From Charina bottae (lineage: Eukaryota > Chordata > Lepidosauria > Squamata > Charinaidae), in assembly GCA_023362775.1 (NCBI GenBank), contig JALMGJ010000003.1:81226855-81290854 (forward strand): a stretch of 64,000 nucleotides of DNA, in the 5' to 3' direction. The notes beneath the pieces are model-generated. The model ran no database searches. It was not told the origin of the DNA and saw only the letters and a program-made list of their open reading frames with translations. This document shows, piece by piece, positions 22,319 through 38,239 of this stretch. The translations under genes were made by a program, and so were the position numbers. The stretch's first letter is position 1. Each line of letters opens with the position of its first letter.

Positions 22319-22640
22319 CATTTATTTATTTATTTATTTATTGATCACATTTATATCCCACCCATCTCCCTCATAAGGAGGGACCCTGGGCAGTTCACAA
22401 TAAAAAGTTTAAAATCAATAAAAGACCATAAATAACACTAATAATCAGTAAAAATACCTAATTACAATCCGATCCAAGCAATGGTAGATCCTACTTATCC
22501 CACGGGCCGGTAAGGCTGGTCAAGGCAGAACTAAGAGCCCAGCCAACCCCAAGACTGGCTATTCCCCTCCCCTCCCCAATCATGATGGCATAACCAGGTC
22601 TTTAGGTTTTTTCTAAAGTCCAGGAGAGAGGGGGCCGATC

Positions 22641-23057
22641 TTATTTCGGGGGAAGAATATTCCAGAGGGCGGGGGCTACTGCAGAGAAGGCACGCCTCCT
22701 GGACCCAGTCAGATGGAACTCTCTTACAGACGGGGCTCGTAGCATGCTCTCTCTGCATGACCAGATGGGACGGGTTGATGCGAAAGGGATGAGACGGTCC
22801 CTCAGGTAACCTGGTCCCATGCCGTGTAGGGCTTTAAAGGTGATAACCAACACCTTGAATTGAATCCGGAAGCAAACGGGCACCCAATGCAGCTCGTGGA
22901 GCAAAGGTGTTATGTGTGCTAATCTTGAGGCACCTAAAATCGCCTGTGTGGCTGCATTCTGAACCATCTGAAGCTTCCAGACGCTCTTCAAGGGTAGCCC
23001 CATGTAGAGTGCATTACAATAGTCTATATGGGAGATGACCAGGGCATGAGTGACCAT
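22641..23057 (-). pseudogene. L2 C-terminal segment
   Basis: About 138 codons continue the LINE protein: VTHALVISHIDYCNALYMGL, HELHWVPVCFRIQFKVL, FKALHGMGPGYL and ALWNILPPK. It is the usual region after the reverse transcriptase. It is separated from the core by a frameshift. Confidence 0.85.
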
Positions 23058-23266
23058 TCAAAGGGCCTCTCGCTCCAGGAAAGGGCGCAACTGGCACACA
23101 ACACGAAGTTGTGCAAAGGCCCTCCTGGACATGACTGCCACCTGCTCTTTGACCAGGAGTCGTGAGTCCAAGAGGACCCCCAAGTTATGCACCGGTTCTG
23201 ACTGGGGCAGTGCAACCCCATCCAGAACTAAGGATGGTAAATTCCTGGACACTGAGGGGCCATTAA

Positions 23267-23974
23267 TCACAGCCACTCTATCTTACCAGGGTTCATCTGA
23301 AGCCTGTTGTTCCCCATCCAGACCCCCACAGCCCCCAGGCACTTGGACAGGGTAGTCACAGCATCACTTACTTCCCCCGGGATGGAGATGTATAACTGAG
23401 TATCATCAGCATATTGATGATACCTTATCCCGTGGAGATGGATGATCTCGCCCAGTGCTTTCATGTAGATGTTAAATAGGAGAGGAGAGAGCCCTGAGCC
23501 CTGCGGCACCCCACAAAGGAGGGGCCGTGGACCCAATCTCTCCTCCCCTATCAACACCGAGTGGGACCGGCCCTGGAGGAGGGAGGTGAACCAGCGCAGA
23601 ACCATGCTGCCCACCCCCAACTCCCTGAGTCGTCCCAAAAGGATACCATGGTCAATGGTATTGAAAGCCGCTGAGAGGTCAAGGAGAGCCAGGATGGATG
23701 CACTGCCCCCATCCCGCTCCCACCACAGATCATCCATAAGTGCGACCAATGCGGTTTCTGTCCCATTTCCCGGCCTGAAACCTGACTGAAAGGGGTCTAG
23801 ATAATCCGTTTCATCAAGAATCCTCTGGAGCTGCAACGCCACCACTTTCTCAACCACCTTCCCCATAAAGGGGAGGTGGGAGACTGGACGAAAATTGTCC
23901 AGTACAAAAGGGTACAGCGATGGTTTCTTGAGGAGGGGGTGGACCAGCACCTCCTTGAAGGCTGCTGGAAACAC
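23267..23974 (-). pseudogene. L2 reverse transcriptase core, largely open
   Basis: A 235-codon open frame covers the reverse transcriptase core: LVHPLLKKPSL, NFRPVSHLPFMGKVVEKV, FQSGFRPGNGTETAL, LLDLSAAFNTIDH (first aspartate), GVPQGSGLSPLLFNIYM and YADDTQLYIS with the catalytic pair. Motif spacing is normal for the L2 clade. The frame ends at NPGKIEWL where a stop falls in the thumb. The next piece (23058-23276) continues in another frame. Confidence 0.9.
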
Positions 23975-24675
23975 CCCCTCCTACAGGATGCATTTACCAT
24001 CGACTGGACCCAGCCAGGAGGGACATGGATCTAATTCGCATGTGGTGGCATTTACAGTCCAGAGGATCCTATCCACTTCTCGGGTCCAACAGGATCAAAC
24101 TGTTCCCAGATAACTGGGTAAGTACGTTCCTCAGGCATCTCCCCAGAACATGTTTCACATTTAAAGTCTAACTTAGAGCGAATCCGAGCGATTTTATCCT
24201 GCAGATGCCCAGAAAACTCCTCAGTACGGCCCTGTAGATGGTTTTCTGAATCCCCTTTCCCCAAAAGGGATCAGGTGATCCTGAACAGGGCCGCTGGGCG
24301 GCATTCTGCGGATGCAACAAGAGTGGAGAAATACTGGTGTTTCGCCACTCTTACCGCCACAAGGTAGGCCTTAACCGTGGCTCTAGCTTGTGTTCGGTTG
24401 GGTTCAGTCTTTGTCTTCCTCCAGCGGTGCTCTAGGTGTCTCTTAATCCTCCTCAGGACCCTCGACTCCTCCGTGAACCACAGGGAGTGTCGGGTTCAAT
24501 AGGATAAGAGAGGCCGCACAGGCACGATCCTGTCCAAGGCCCTGGCCACCTCCCTATTGTAGGTAGCAGCGAGGGCCACCACTGGACCGTGCAGTAGATC
24601 CTCGGGGATAACCCCCAGCTCCCTCTGAAACCAAGTTGGGTCCATCAGTCACCAGGGGTGGACCAATCTAATTGG

Positions 24676-25302
24676 TCATGCCTCCCTGCGGAGTGGGGCA
24701 GCATAAGAGAATCTCAAGGCCACCAGGGCATGATCTGACCATGACAAAGGGGTAAGATGTAACTCTCCCCTCAGAGCACATTGCCACTGCTCCGACAAGA
24801 AAACTAAGTCCGGTGTGAGACCACTTTCTCGAGTCGGGTCCCGAATGATCTGAGTCAGGCCCGTGGCCGCCATGGTGGCCATGAACTCCTAAGTTGCCTC
24901 TGAGGACGGCCCCAGGGATGGCAGATTGGAATCCCCCAGAACCGTAAATTCCAATGCCAACCCCGAGTCAGCCTCCTGCAGCTTAGGCAGGGAGGTTGCT
25001 ATGCAGCAGGGAGGCTGGTACAGCAACAACACTCCCAACTGCTCTTGGGCACCCAGCTTGAAAAACAGGGTCTCACAACTGGCTACTTGTGGAGCAGAAC
25101 CTCTGAAGGCCACAAGAGAGTCTTGGATGACAACTGCCACCCCTCCTCCCCTGCCCTTACATCTCAGCTGGTGCCACACCCGAAACCCAGCCGGGCACAT
25201 CTCTGACAAAGCCACTCCTCCCTCCGGGCCCAGCCAGGTTTTGGTAATACATGCCAGGTCAGCCCCCTCCTCCGTGATCAAGTCACTTATGAGGGGGGCC
25301 AT
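24676..25302 (-). pseudogene. L2 endonuclease domain remnant
   Basis: Two open pieces (24889-25302, then 24676-24882) read as an apurinic-type endonuclease. They show DLACITKTWLGPEGG near the start, GRGGGVAVVI, LGVLLLYQPPC, FTVLGDSNLP (normally GDFN, so a catalytic-site change), and TPDLVFLSEQ then SWSDHALV with the closing SDH motif. In the LINE this enzyme nicks the target. Confidence 0.85.
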
Positions 25303-25372
25303 GTTGTTAACTGACCTAGCATACCTGATCTCATGCCTGCCCTCAGTCTTCTTTTCTTCAGACTAAACATCA

Positions 25373-28739
<3,367 letters not shown>

Positions 28740-29255
28740 AATTACATCAGCCCATTCCATTAGATCTGGCAGAGGAGGCATGTTGCAGGTACCATCTGCC
28801 AGGAACTTGCATTTGGTGGGTCCCAGGAGGCGGGCCTTCTCTGCCGTGGCGCTTGCCTTATGGAACATTCTTCCCCCTGAGGTTAGGTTAGCTCCACCCC
28901 TGCTATTGTTTTGGAAGTCCCTCAAGGCTTTATACTTCTCATGATCTGGGAAAAGGTTTTGAAGATTGTCCAGGCAGAGTTATATCATCAGGCCTGGGGA
29001 CCCCAGGGAACTGGAGACCTCCTTAGATGGCTCCACTGTGGTTGATATTTTTACTCTCTGCATGGGGTTTGTATATTTTAAATTTAAATATTTTAAATTT
29101 TTGATAATGTTTTTATTCTTAATAATGACTTTTTATATTTTTATAATGACTGTTTTTTATGTATTTGTATTTGCATGTATTTGTTGTTTTATTGATTGTT
29201 GTACACCTCCCAGAGTTGCTTTTTGCAAAATGGGCAGCCATATAAATGTGATTGA

Positions 29256-29294
<39 letters not shown>

Positions 29295-29296
29295 AT
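28740..29296 (+). mobile_element. L2-type LINE 3' end
   Basis: Plus-strand C-terminal coding remains (LVGPRRRAFSAVALALWNIL at about 28815) lead into a 3' untranslated region and an (AAAT)n tail at 29255-29296. 5'-truncated. Confidence 0.8.
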
Positions 29297-31690
29297 TCAT
29301 ACCTTCTAGATTTACTATTGCTCCATATGAGAAAACTAAAGTACTTCTCTGTTTGGATCAATAGTATTTAAAAGTGTGGGAAATAGTATGTCCTAAAAAA
29401 CAAAGACAGCAACAAAAAATCTTCGAAAGAGTCCTTTTATTCAAAATTGCTCTCCATTTTTTCAGCCATATTACCCAAGTATCTATTTCTCAGTAGAAAT
29501 ATTAAATGCAGACATTTAAAATGTTTATCTTTCTTAAGATTGCATCATCGACATATTAAGATTGCATATACATCCACTTTTATAGTGAGATGGGCGGTGT
29601 ATAAATTTAATAAAAATAAATAAAAGAAAATATAAATACTACTTTTTAAAAGAAGAAAAAGAAATCAGTGCCAATTTCTAGTAAGGTTGGAGGAGAGAAA
29701 CTAAAAGGAGAACAAGCTTGATGGTGAGGAGAGCAGAGGGGATCAGGATACTAGAAAGAAACTGGGGAGATGACTTTGGTGGTTTGCCTCATAGGATATC
29801 TTCCTTATGGACCCCTCCACATTGACAGCACAACTGAACAAGCCTGATGTTCCCATGCCAACACTAGACAATCCATAACAATAAGGAACTGTGGTTTCCA
29901 AGCTAAAGTCCAAGCTAAACTTTGGATCATACCAAATGATACATCAGCAAGGCCAGGATAGTGGCACTGAGATGTATTTGTCTGTTATGCAGCAAGGTAA
30001 ATGCAAACACTTAGAGTATGGTTTCTAATTCACGAATATATACTGGAAATCAGTTGTAGAAGTCAGAAATTAAATATTTATCTATATTGTTTTTAGGTTT
30101 TTTGGTCTCTTTTTCGTCTAACAATGATAAAGATAAATATAGTGGAGTTTTTGCTATTAAGCTCAAAAATTCATATTTGCTTTTCCTTTACTATCATGAA
30201 AACAATATACTCTGCTCTTATAAATGTTATATTGAGCTTTAATTGTATAACCTCAGTAATTATCTGTCCATATGTAGATATTATCCTTTTTGGAAATATA
30301 TCTCTGTTATAAATTTAAAAAATTACATTTTGAAAGGAAAAAAAGAGATAAATTTGCTTGTAGACATAAGACACTGGCAAGCTCACTACCTCCTTGCCTA
30401 AAATAGCTGGAGGGCTATGTTCCTACATTAAACTTTGAGTCTTTTTGATTTTGAACTTGTATATTTTGAACTTGTATTGAACCTGTTCTATCCCAGGAAA
30501 GAGGTAATTGTGACCCAGAGTTGCCTGTGGCCCTTGGGAGCCCTTTTAGTGACTGTCTGGACCCTCCCTAAGCATGATTGTGGAAAATCGAAGGCATGCT
30601 TTCTTACCATTTTGAGGTGGAAAATTTATTATAAGCCAGACCGCTCTGGTGAAATTATGTCCATCAGGTCACAAAGAGTTGGAAGAGCCTGAACAAGAAT
30701 GATGCCCTAAAATAGGCATGTCATTTAAATACAAAGAAATTCTCAAAATCCTCCCACCCTCAAATAGCTCTGGCCACTTGTGTGATGTGGTCTCACACAC
30801 TTTGCGGTTCTTATTTTCCCTAAAATGTTAAGTCTCACTCTTGCCACAAAAAGATTCACTCAGAATTGCACCCATCCCAATCCTTATCTTGTATGTAGAG
30901 GATCTCCAAGTACAGTGAGATATACTGTATATCCTGAGTTGTTTTGATTTCATTTTTACCTGCATTAACTATTATTGGTACCAGGATAGAATGATTTACT
31001 CTATTTTGTGTCCAAAGTATTGGACTAGATATATATTTATGATGAGAGTGACTATCAATGTAAACAAAAAAGAACACTGACATAGCAAAGGGAGTTTTCA
31101 AGAGTTTTAGATATATTGCAGTTTTTTTTTAAAATGCAACTGACCTTATTAAATGTTTGAAAATGAAATTTACAAAGAGGGAGACAGACTCTTGTCATCT
31201 ATAGAAAGTGAAATATTACAGTGTTTAATTACTGTTACCTTCATCCATTCTAACAACTACTGGGGTGAAAAATTTGTTTCGCGCTGAATTGGATCTTGCA
31301 AATTTTCATATATTGTTTCTTATGCTAATCAGGTTTTCTCTCAAAAACAATTTCTTTTGCAAGTATTCTAAAGTTCAACCTTTTTTTTACTGAACTAAAT
31401 CCAGGTGATAGTTGATTACTTTGATAATATTGGTGTCTATGGATACTTCTCTATATTTCACCAATGCATTAAGCAATTAGAAATAAAAAAGTAATAAAGA
31501 AGAATCTGAAAAAACAATATTTCAAAGTCAGCCAAGACAAATTTTCCATTAAACCTCATATAGTCTTGTAGTATATATGAAAGAAGGGGGCTTCTGAGCA
31601 AATACTTCATAGACACCACAGAAAACTCTTCAGTTTTCTTTGTTTCTTTTACTGGTTTTTTAACTTAAGAGTTCTGGGACATCTTAAAGT
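29297..31690. other. Intronic sequence with a LINE tail
   Basis: No gene. GATGGGCGGTGTATAAATTT at 29589 is an L2-type tail. Around 30640-30690 a weak match to a Bov-B-like SINE end (GGTCACAAAGAGTTGGAAG) may be an old retroposon. The rest is unrecognised AT-rich sequence. Confidence 0.5.
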
Positions 31691-31699
31691 CTAATGGAA

Positions 31700-31925
31700 A
31701 TCCAGTATGGCATAGTGTTTAGAGTGCTCGATTGTGACCCAGGAGACCCAGAATAAATCCACCATTTGACTATGGATTTCCATTTGACCTTAATGACTAT
31801 GGGCCAGTCACTATTTCTCAGCTCACTCTATTTCCCAGGGAAGCTAAAATGAGGCCTGAACCCATGTTTGCCATTTTAATTTCCTGAGAGAAAAAGTGGA
31901 TTATTTGTGTAAGAAATCCTTAAAT
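31700..31925 (+). mobile_element. MIR/CORE-like tRNA SINE, decayed
   Basis: TAGTGTTTAGAGTGCTCGAT gives a tRNA-like start, and GACTATGGGCCAGTCACTA matches the MIR/CORE word TGACCTTGGGCAAGTCACT. Same family as the better copy at 41422-41677. Confidence 0.6.
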
Positions 31926-33464
31926 AATAAATGAGCAAACAGATGTATTATAGCTTTAATATTCTTTGTAGATTTTGCTATAATGGCTAACAAAGCTACC
32001 GTTTTGGAAACTGTTATGACCTAGTAACCTTGTATTTAACAAGAACTATCTAAAGCAGAGAATAATATTTTTCGAAGGCAAATATTGTAGGGCACATGTA
32101 ACTTCCTCCAAATGGACAGGTTTGATGAAAGATGTTTGATCTCCGTAAAACACTTTTATGGCCTAATAACCATCCTTGAAGTATTCTGGTCAGTGAATTA
32201 AAATGGTGAAGAATCAAGGCTAACTAATCATCATGCTTGCATCATGTCTATCAATAGCATGTGAAAAGGAGTAATGCAAATGATTTTCAAGGTGTTCCAC
32301 ACTAAACTATGAACTACTAACTAAAAGTGCCTTTGTGTATCTGTCTATCCACATGGGTGCACACACAAATGACTCTCAGGTTAAACTTCTAATCATACAG
32401 AGAATGGTTTACCAAAGTACTAATATTTCTGGCCACTTTCACTCCCATCCTTTATGACCTGGTGCTGGTACCAGACCATCCAGCTGCAATGTCTGTAGTC
32501 AGGGGGGACAGAGGCAAGATACTACTGGCTGTACTTCTTGCTGTCAATGTCACATGCTTCCTCCTGTCAGCTTGTCACTGGGGGCTTTATACTATGTCTT
32601 TTTGGGAGACGACCCACCCCAAACCATGACTGTCTCATCCAAATCAAGATAGTTGGCAGGTCTGAAGTAAGTTGTGCCTTTATTTTTCAACTCCTTCTAA
32701 ATCCTTACCACCATGTCTAGACTCTTCATTTCAGGGTGGGGCACAAGACATCCTTAATTCTACTACAAGGAAACATGAAGAAGGCCCAATTTCCTGCTTG
32801 TGACTTATAGTGTCTTCTATTCTCACCCAGCAATGAGGTGATATAAAGCCTATCCTCATTACTCTTGTATAGCACAATAATAGTTTGAAGACTCTATAAG
32901 ATGCTCTAAGTCACTGTTGGGGAAATGGCCAGTACGAACATTCTCTGAGAATATAAACAGGGTTATGACTTGACTTTTGAGTTTTCAAAGCTACCTTGCA
33001 TCAACAAATATTTCCTGACATGGGAAAAAAGTATTTTATTTGCAATTGTGAACAAAGCCCTTTCTTATTAGGGGGTGGGGAGGGTTAAAGCTATGTTCAG
33101 AACTTGTGATGGATCTAAAACTGAAACCTGCAGCCTGAGGACTGAGACCATCAAGAAAAAAACCCCGCAAAGAAATATCTCTTTTTAATCTGTAAAGCAG
33201 AATATACTGTGTTTTTCTTAGACATGACTAGGCTTAATTTTACAGAAAACTTTCATCATTGTGAAGAGTTATTGCAGAGGTAATTCAAAAAAATAAGCAT
33301 ATTGTCAATAAATGGGGTAGCAGAAAATGCCAGCTCCACAGGAAATGCAATATTGCTGAGTTCTAAATGAGTAGTGGATATCCAAAAGTGGTGTCATTAT
33401 TTTACTGGAATTATTTGCCCAGACAGCTAAGATGCTCATAGAACACTTAGAAATTATCAGGAGA

Positions 33465-33467
<3 letters not shown>
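31926..33467. other. Intronic sequence, no gene seen
   Basis: No exon or recognised repeat family. Confidence 0.55.

Positions 33468-33514
<47 letters not shown>
33468..33514 (+). repeat. (AT)n microsatellite
   Basis: About 23 uninterrupted AT units. Confidence 0.96.
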
Positions 33515-33516
<2 letters not shown>

Positions 33517-33721
33517 CAGTGTTGTGATACAGCTCCCCATATAATACCAAATGGGAAATTGTATAAAAAGGACAAGGTAAGATAGAGGGCTTAAAAATAG
33601 TTTTCAGTTGGATGGCTCTGGAATCTTAAGTCTGCAGATTTTGGCTGTCTGGAGGAGAGAAAGTACTTCTACAACTGCAAAATATCAGCCACCAGATTAT
33701 TTAATTCACTATACTATGAAC

Positions 33722-33856
33722 CAGTGTTTCTCAACCTTGGCAACTTGAAGGTGTGTGGATTTCAACTCCCAGAATTCCCCAGCCAGTATGGCTGGCTGGG
33801 GAATTCTGGGAGCTGAAGTTCACACACCTTCAAGTTGCCAAGGTTGAGAAACACTG
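33722..33856. mobile_element. hAT MITE, near-perfect palindrome
   Basis: The two halves are almost exact inverses, starting CAGTGTTTCTCAACCTTGG and ending with its complement; they meet at AGCCAGTATGGCTGGCTGGG. The duplication is CTATGAAC (33714-33721) and CTATAAAC (33857-33864), 7 of 8. Same family as 26589-26715 but younger-looking. Confidence 0.88.
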
Positions 33857-33989
33857 CTATAAACAATCATTCTGATATAGGATAGAAGGAACTATATGCA
33901 AAAGGGGCTTCTCAGGATGTATCTTTGGGAGAGGAGCCACAGTTGAGTGTGGAGAACTTGCTTTGCAGATAGATATGTTCAACCTCTGC

Positions 33990-34098
33990 TAATATTATCT
34001 GTAAGCCGCCCAGAGTCGTTATACGAGAGTTGGGCGGTAGAGAAATTTAAAAATAAATAAAATAATTAATAAATAAATAATAAATAAATAAATAAATA
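33990..34098 (+). repeat. L2-type LINE tail with (AAAT)n
   Basis: TAAGCCGCCCAGAGTCGTTA, then GAGTTGGGCGGTAGAGAAAT and an AAATA-rich tail: the last part of an L2-type LINE. Confidence 0.75.
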
Positions 34099-34461
34099 TG
34101 GACAACACTTAGCTAGATGAAACAGTGATCTGATTTGGAATAAGGGCATTTTCCATGTGGAAAGTAAAATCATATGACTATAGGAGAGACAGGAACAGGG
34201 ACAGGAACCACATTGTAAAAATCATTTTTGGGTGGAGACGTTTCCATTTTTTCAGATTCATAGGGGTGGTTTGTGGTTGGTATTATAATGAGCCTTCAGA
34301 GTCAGGTCAGCAGGTAAACCCGATCCCCTTTTTCACAGCCACGGTAACCCCAAACTGTACATACAAATTGAATGTTCCTTTAAAAAAAATGAGGGTACCA
34401 CAATTTACTCCCAGGCCAGAAGATCTGTACCCATGTACATAAGCAACATCATCGCCCAAAC
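34099..34461. other. Intronic sequence, no gene seen
   Basis: Unrecognised sequence between the LINE tail and the hAT element; small GGGACAGGAAC-type duplication near 34190. Confidence 0.5.
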
Positions 34462-34469
34462 TCTGTGGT

Positions 34470-35242
34470 CAGGGCCGCAACTGGGGGGGGGGGGAAGCGG
34501 GGCATGTGCCCTGGGTGCCGTGCTGGCGGGGCGCCAAAATGACAAAATAGTATTTGTATACTGACGATTGCTGATAGGGCACAACATGCAATGGCAGGGG
34601 ACTGCCCCCGCCAGCAGTGATTGGCTATGGGGCAGCATGGAGACAGGCTGGCTGGCCCGCCCCCTGCCCTGAGGAGGCCAAGCGGCTCTCACGCATGCTT
34701 GCCATTGGCCGAGGCTGCAGCCAATCCGCATCCACTGAGCATTGCCCTCAATCCCAGCCTGCCTCTGCGCAGGCGCACCCCGGCATCTGAGCCGAGCGCT
34801 TCTGCAGAGGCGCCTCTTCCTGCCCGCCGCGCTTGATTCACCGGTGCTTGCCACGGAGGGAGGGAGGCGCAGGGTGGTCCCGCCGCTCCGATGCTCCAGG
34901 GGGCCGCCATTGCCTGGAGCAGCCCCCGAGCCACTGGGCTGCATGGTGGGCCAGCGGGGGCACTCCCGGGGGGAAGGCGGCATTTCTCGGCCGCACCGGG
35001 GCTGGCATCTGGCATCCTCTGGCATCACACCTGGCATCCTCCCCTGCCCAATCCGTGCTGGCCGGTGGGAGCCCTGGTGCTCCCAGGGATGGGGAGGCTC
35101 CCCTTCCTCCCCCACATCCTGCCGCACTGCTGTTCCCCATGGGGGACGAGGGACTCGACCCTGCAGAGGGGCGCAGAATCCATGGGAGGGGGCACAGAAT
35201 CCATGTTTGCCCTAGGTGATACAGACCCTAGTTGTGGGCCTG
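34470..35242. mobile_element. Non-autonomous hAT element with GC-rich interior
   Basis: The left end CAGGGCCGCAACTGG and right end CCTAGTTGTGGGCCTG are inverse-related hAT termini. The flanks TCTGTGGT (34462-34469) and CCTGTGGT (35243-35250) match at 7 of 8. The 773-bp interior is GC- and CpG-rich from about 34600 to 35200. No transposase is present. Long overlapping frames on both strands (for example minus 34405-35127) follow from the base composition and match no domain I know. Confidence 0.82.
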
Positions 35243-35250
35243 CCTGTGGT

Positions 35251-35986
35251 CATCCCACCCAAAAAATTAATCACTGTCCTTATTTGCCAAAAGACTGCCT
35301 ATAGTTGACCTAAGCAAAGGCAAGTCACCTTTTGTTTTTGTAAATTTTGTAAAGTTACAAAATATAAAACACAGCAGAAAACAAAACAATTTGCAAAGCA
35401 AAAACTGAAGGACTTTAACCTATTTTTCATGTGTTTCCCCTCAGTGTCCCTTTAATACTGCAGCTGTTTGATTATTTGATTTGGCTAGAGGGTTCATAAA
35501 TGAAATGCTAGCAAAAGAGAGGCTGTGCTGGGGCAGTTGGGCAGTGAATAAATAGTTTTCAGAGGTACTGTGAGTGTCACAGTCCAATATTTATCCTTTC
35601 CATGGGGGTAAGACAGCTGTTACTTGTAGTCCACAGAAATACTGTAAACCAAAGTACAAGAATGTGCAAATCAGTCCACCCCTGAAAGCTGTTCCATTGT
35701 CTGAATTTTCTAACGGGATTGTTAGCATAGTCTGTTACAGTTTTAAAGGCTGTTAGTCTCCTTCTGAGCAATACATTCTTGATCACAATTCTGCTTCCTC
35801 CTCATCCTTGACATGCCACCCCCCTTATGGATAGTCCCCCAGGGTGGTTTGACCTTTAGGTAACTTTCTTTTTTCTCAATGAGTTGGGCTAGAAATTTTT
35901 GTTTCATGAAGAAAACTTGATGAAAAAGAGTTTGTACAGAAACCTGTGACATTGAGAATGGTTGAAAAAGCTAATCCCTATCAAAA

Positions 35987-35989
<3 letters not shown>
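35251..35989. other. Intronic sequence, no gene seen
   Basis: No exon or transposon recognised. Short frames near 35574-35786 on both strands lack support. Confidence 0.55.

Positions 35990-36076
<87 letters not shown>
35990..36076 (+). repeat. Compound (TG)n(GA)n microsatellite
   Basis: About 19 TG units pass directly into about 24 GA units, the same structure as 18998-19074. Confidence 0.96.
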
Positions 36077-36081
<5 letters not shown>

Positions 36082-36538
36082 TGAATAGCTATACAAATGT
36101 GTAAAACTGGAATGAGTATGGGCAGCTCTAGGAAAATGTCAGTACCTAATAGGATGCTTCTACTGGCTTGGACATGGCAGTCCTTACCTGCAATTACCTG
36201 GAATTAATTTGACTCATGCATTAGATGAAAGGCATGCACAAATAAGCATGTATGTTTGGGCAATTTATAGAAATGATAAAGATAATGATAGTGATGACAC
36301 TGATGTGAGAACAGCATGGAAGAAATGTATATCTGAAGTTCATCTTCATGTCCTGTTTTTATAATATGGATTTTGATGGTTAGTTGAATGTGAAGAAATA
36401 CAAGTCTGTAATGACTTCTTCATCAAGTGCTGAATATTCTGATGCAAACACAACCTGAAATTCTGATCTGTTATCTTTGCATGATGGGATTCAGTCTTAG
36501 AAGATAGGTCTAAAATAGCTTATATTACACATTACCCA

Positions 36539-36871
36539 GGGGCGTAGTGGTTCAATGGGTAAGACGCCAGGCTTGTTGATCGGAAGATCGCAAGTTCGGA
36601 GGTTTGAATCCCTAGCCCTGTGTGCGGAGTGAGCTCCCGCACTCGCCCCCACTCTTGCCAACCTAGCAATTCAAAAGCATGCAAATGCAAATAGATGAAT
36701 AGGCACCACTTTGGTGGGAAGGTAACAGCGTTCCGCGCGTGTCATGCGGCCACATGACCATGGAAGCGTCTTCGGACAACGCTGGCTCTTCGGCTATCAA
36801 ACGGAGATGAGCACCGGCCCCTAGAGTCAGACACGACTGCACAAAATGTGCGGGGGGAACCTTTACCTTTT
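36539..36871 (+). mobile_element. Sauria-type SINE, copy 4
   Basis: Complete copy with the duplication TTACACATTACCCA (36525-36538 and 36872-36885). The B box is changed to GGTTTGAATCC. Confidence 0.92.
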
Positions 36872-36885
36872 TTACACATTACCCA

Positions 36886-37984
36886 AAGATAGTGCATTCT
36901 TTTCTTCAGGTAGACAGGACTGTGGTCACAGATTGAACTTGGTCTTTTATTTAAAAAAGTAAAACTTATCTCTGATTTCTTTATTTTATTATTTCAAGGG
37001 AACAGTCAAGCCCTTTCCAGCCCAATTATAACTTTTGAAACCAAGACCAGAGACATATGTTTCTGTAATTAAAATGTGACTTTGTACTACTTTCTCAACC
37101 ATTCCTGTTATTTTGGCTTCAGTTTCTGTGGGTGAAGAGCAAGTTGATTCATTCACTGAAAGCATTTGCAAGTTGACTTTGAGAAGCTTTAATTCCTAAT
37201 AAAGGAGACAACCAGGCCTTGATGAGCTATAAAGCTAGTCTCCAAAGTACATGGTCACTAAAAATTTCTTCTGTAACTGTGGATTAAACACAGTGAAATT
37301 AAAGTACCTGTCACTGTATGAACTACCTCAGGGAATTTTAAATTGCCAAGTTGCTCTTATGGATGCCAGTTTGCTAATTATCCTCAGAGAAGAAAAGCCC
37401 AGTAATTGGCCAGAACCATTTTCTTTTACATTAAGTATCCTAGGAGCAAAGATCTACTGTGCATTAGAAGATATCAAGTTGATGCTGCTCTGGCAACTCT
37501 TTCCAAGTCTCATGATAGTAGATGCTTTTGAAAATTGTTCTCAGAGGCATTGGCATATAGAAAATAGGAGTGTAATTTCCCCAAAACTTCTCAACTACAA
37601 TAGTAATTTTTCCACTGTGCCCTAAATTATTCTGAAGCTTATCAGGGTGTCTCCTATGAGATTAATAATCAGGGACAACTTTGGAATTCAGAAGGAATTC
37701 GACAACACCACTCTAGTAATGTCTGGCAAATGGTAGGCACTGTTTGGGGGCTGGAACCCTGGCAGCTGCCAGAGATGCCCCATGCTGTGTCATACTGTAT
37801 ATCTATGGTTAATGGTAGAAAGCCTTCCTTGAAAGAGAGTATTTGACTTATTTTGTCCTTATTATTTCCCTGAAAGATGAAGCCAAGAGAATTAATGGAT
37901 GTGAACTATGGCTCATTCTCAGTTTCCTCAGAGGAAGAAAGAGGCTCAACTGATCTAACCAGTGCCCTCTGAACAAAATAAAGT
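36886..37984. other. Intronic sequence, no gene seen
   Basis: A 124-codon frame at 37251-37625 shows no domain, no repeat match and no clear splice context, so I do not call it a gene. Confidence 0.5.
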
Positions 37985-38200
37985 AAGTTTCCTTCAACAT
38001 GAGCTCAGATCCTGGTGACTTCATGGACCCATTCATCTTCTTTTCTTGGAAGTAGTTTGCGATTGCCTTCTGGGACTTGTTTCAATTTTCTAGTGTAGTA
38101 TAGTAGAAAATCTGGGATTTCCTGGTAGTCTCCCATCCAATCACTAACTCTACTTAAATCTGTTGATATCAGCCCAGGTCAGCTTCACATTCTCAAGTTT
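37985..38200 (-). mobile_element. 5S rRNA-derived SINE, minus strand
   Basis: GGTAGTCTCCCATCCAATCA is the inverse of the 5S word TGGATGGGAGACC, with the non-5S body (TTGCGATTGCCTTCTGGGAC) to the left. Same family as 19400-19615. Confidence 0.75.
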
Positions 38201-38239
38201 TCAATTGTTATCATTTTTATTCTGCATTGCACATGCTTC

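Larger units (their letters stand above)
22319..25372 (-). mobile_element. L2-type LINE, near full ORF2 span
   Basis: This is the longest and best L2 copy in the window. Read on the minus strand it has endonuclease, reverse transcriptase and C-terminal segments in order, and ends at the left with an (AAAT)n tail (22319-22345). Open pieces alternate with stops and frameshifts. It inserted next to or into the CR1-like fragment and has the same orientation as the Kv4 gene. Confidence 0.9.

Noticed and set aside
34405..35127. 240-codon minus-strand frame
   Set aside because: Lies across hAT termini, competes with frames of similar length on the other strand, and has no domain; explained by GC-rich composition.
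37251..37625. 124-codon open frame as a possible gene
   Set aside because: No recognisable motif, no promoter or splice context, no repeat match; length is within chance.
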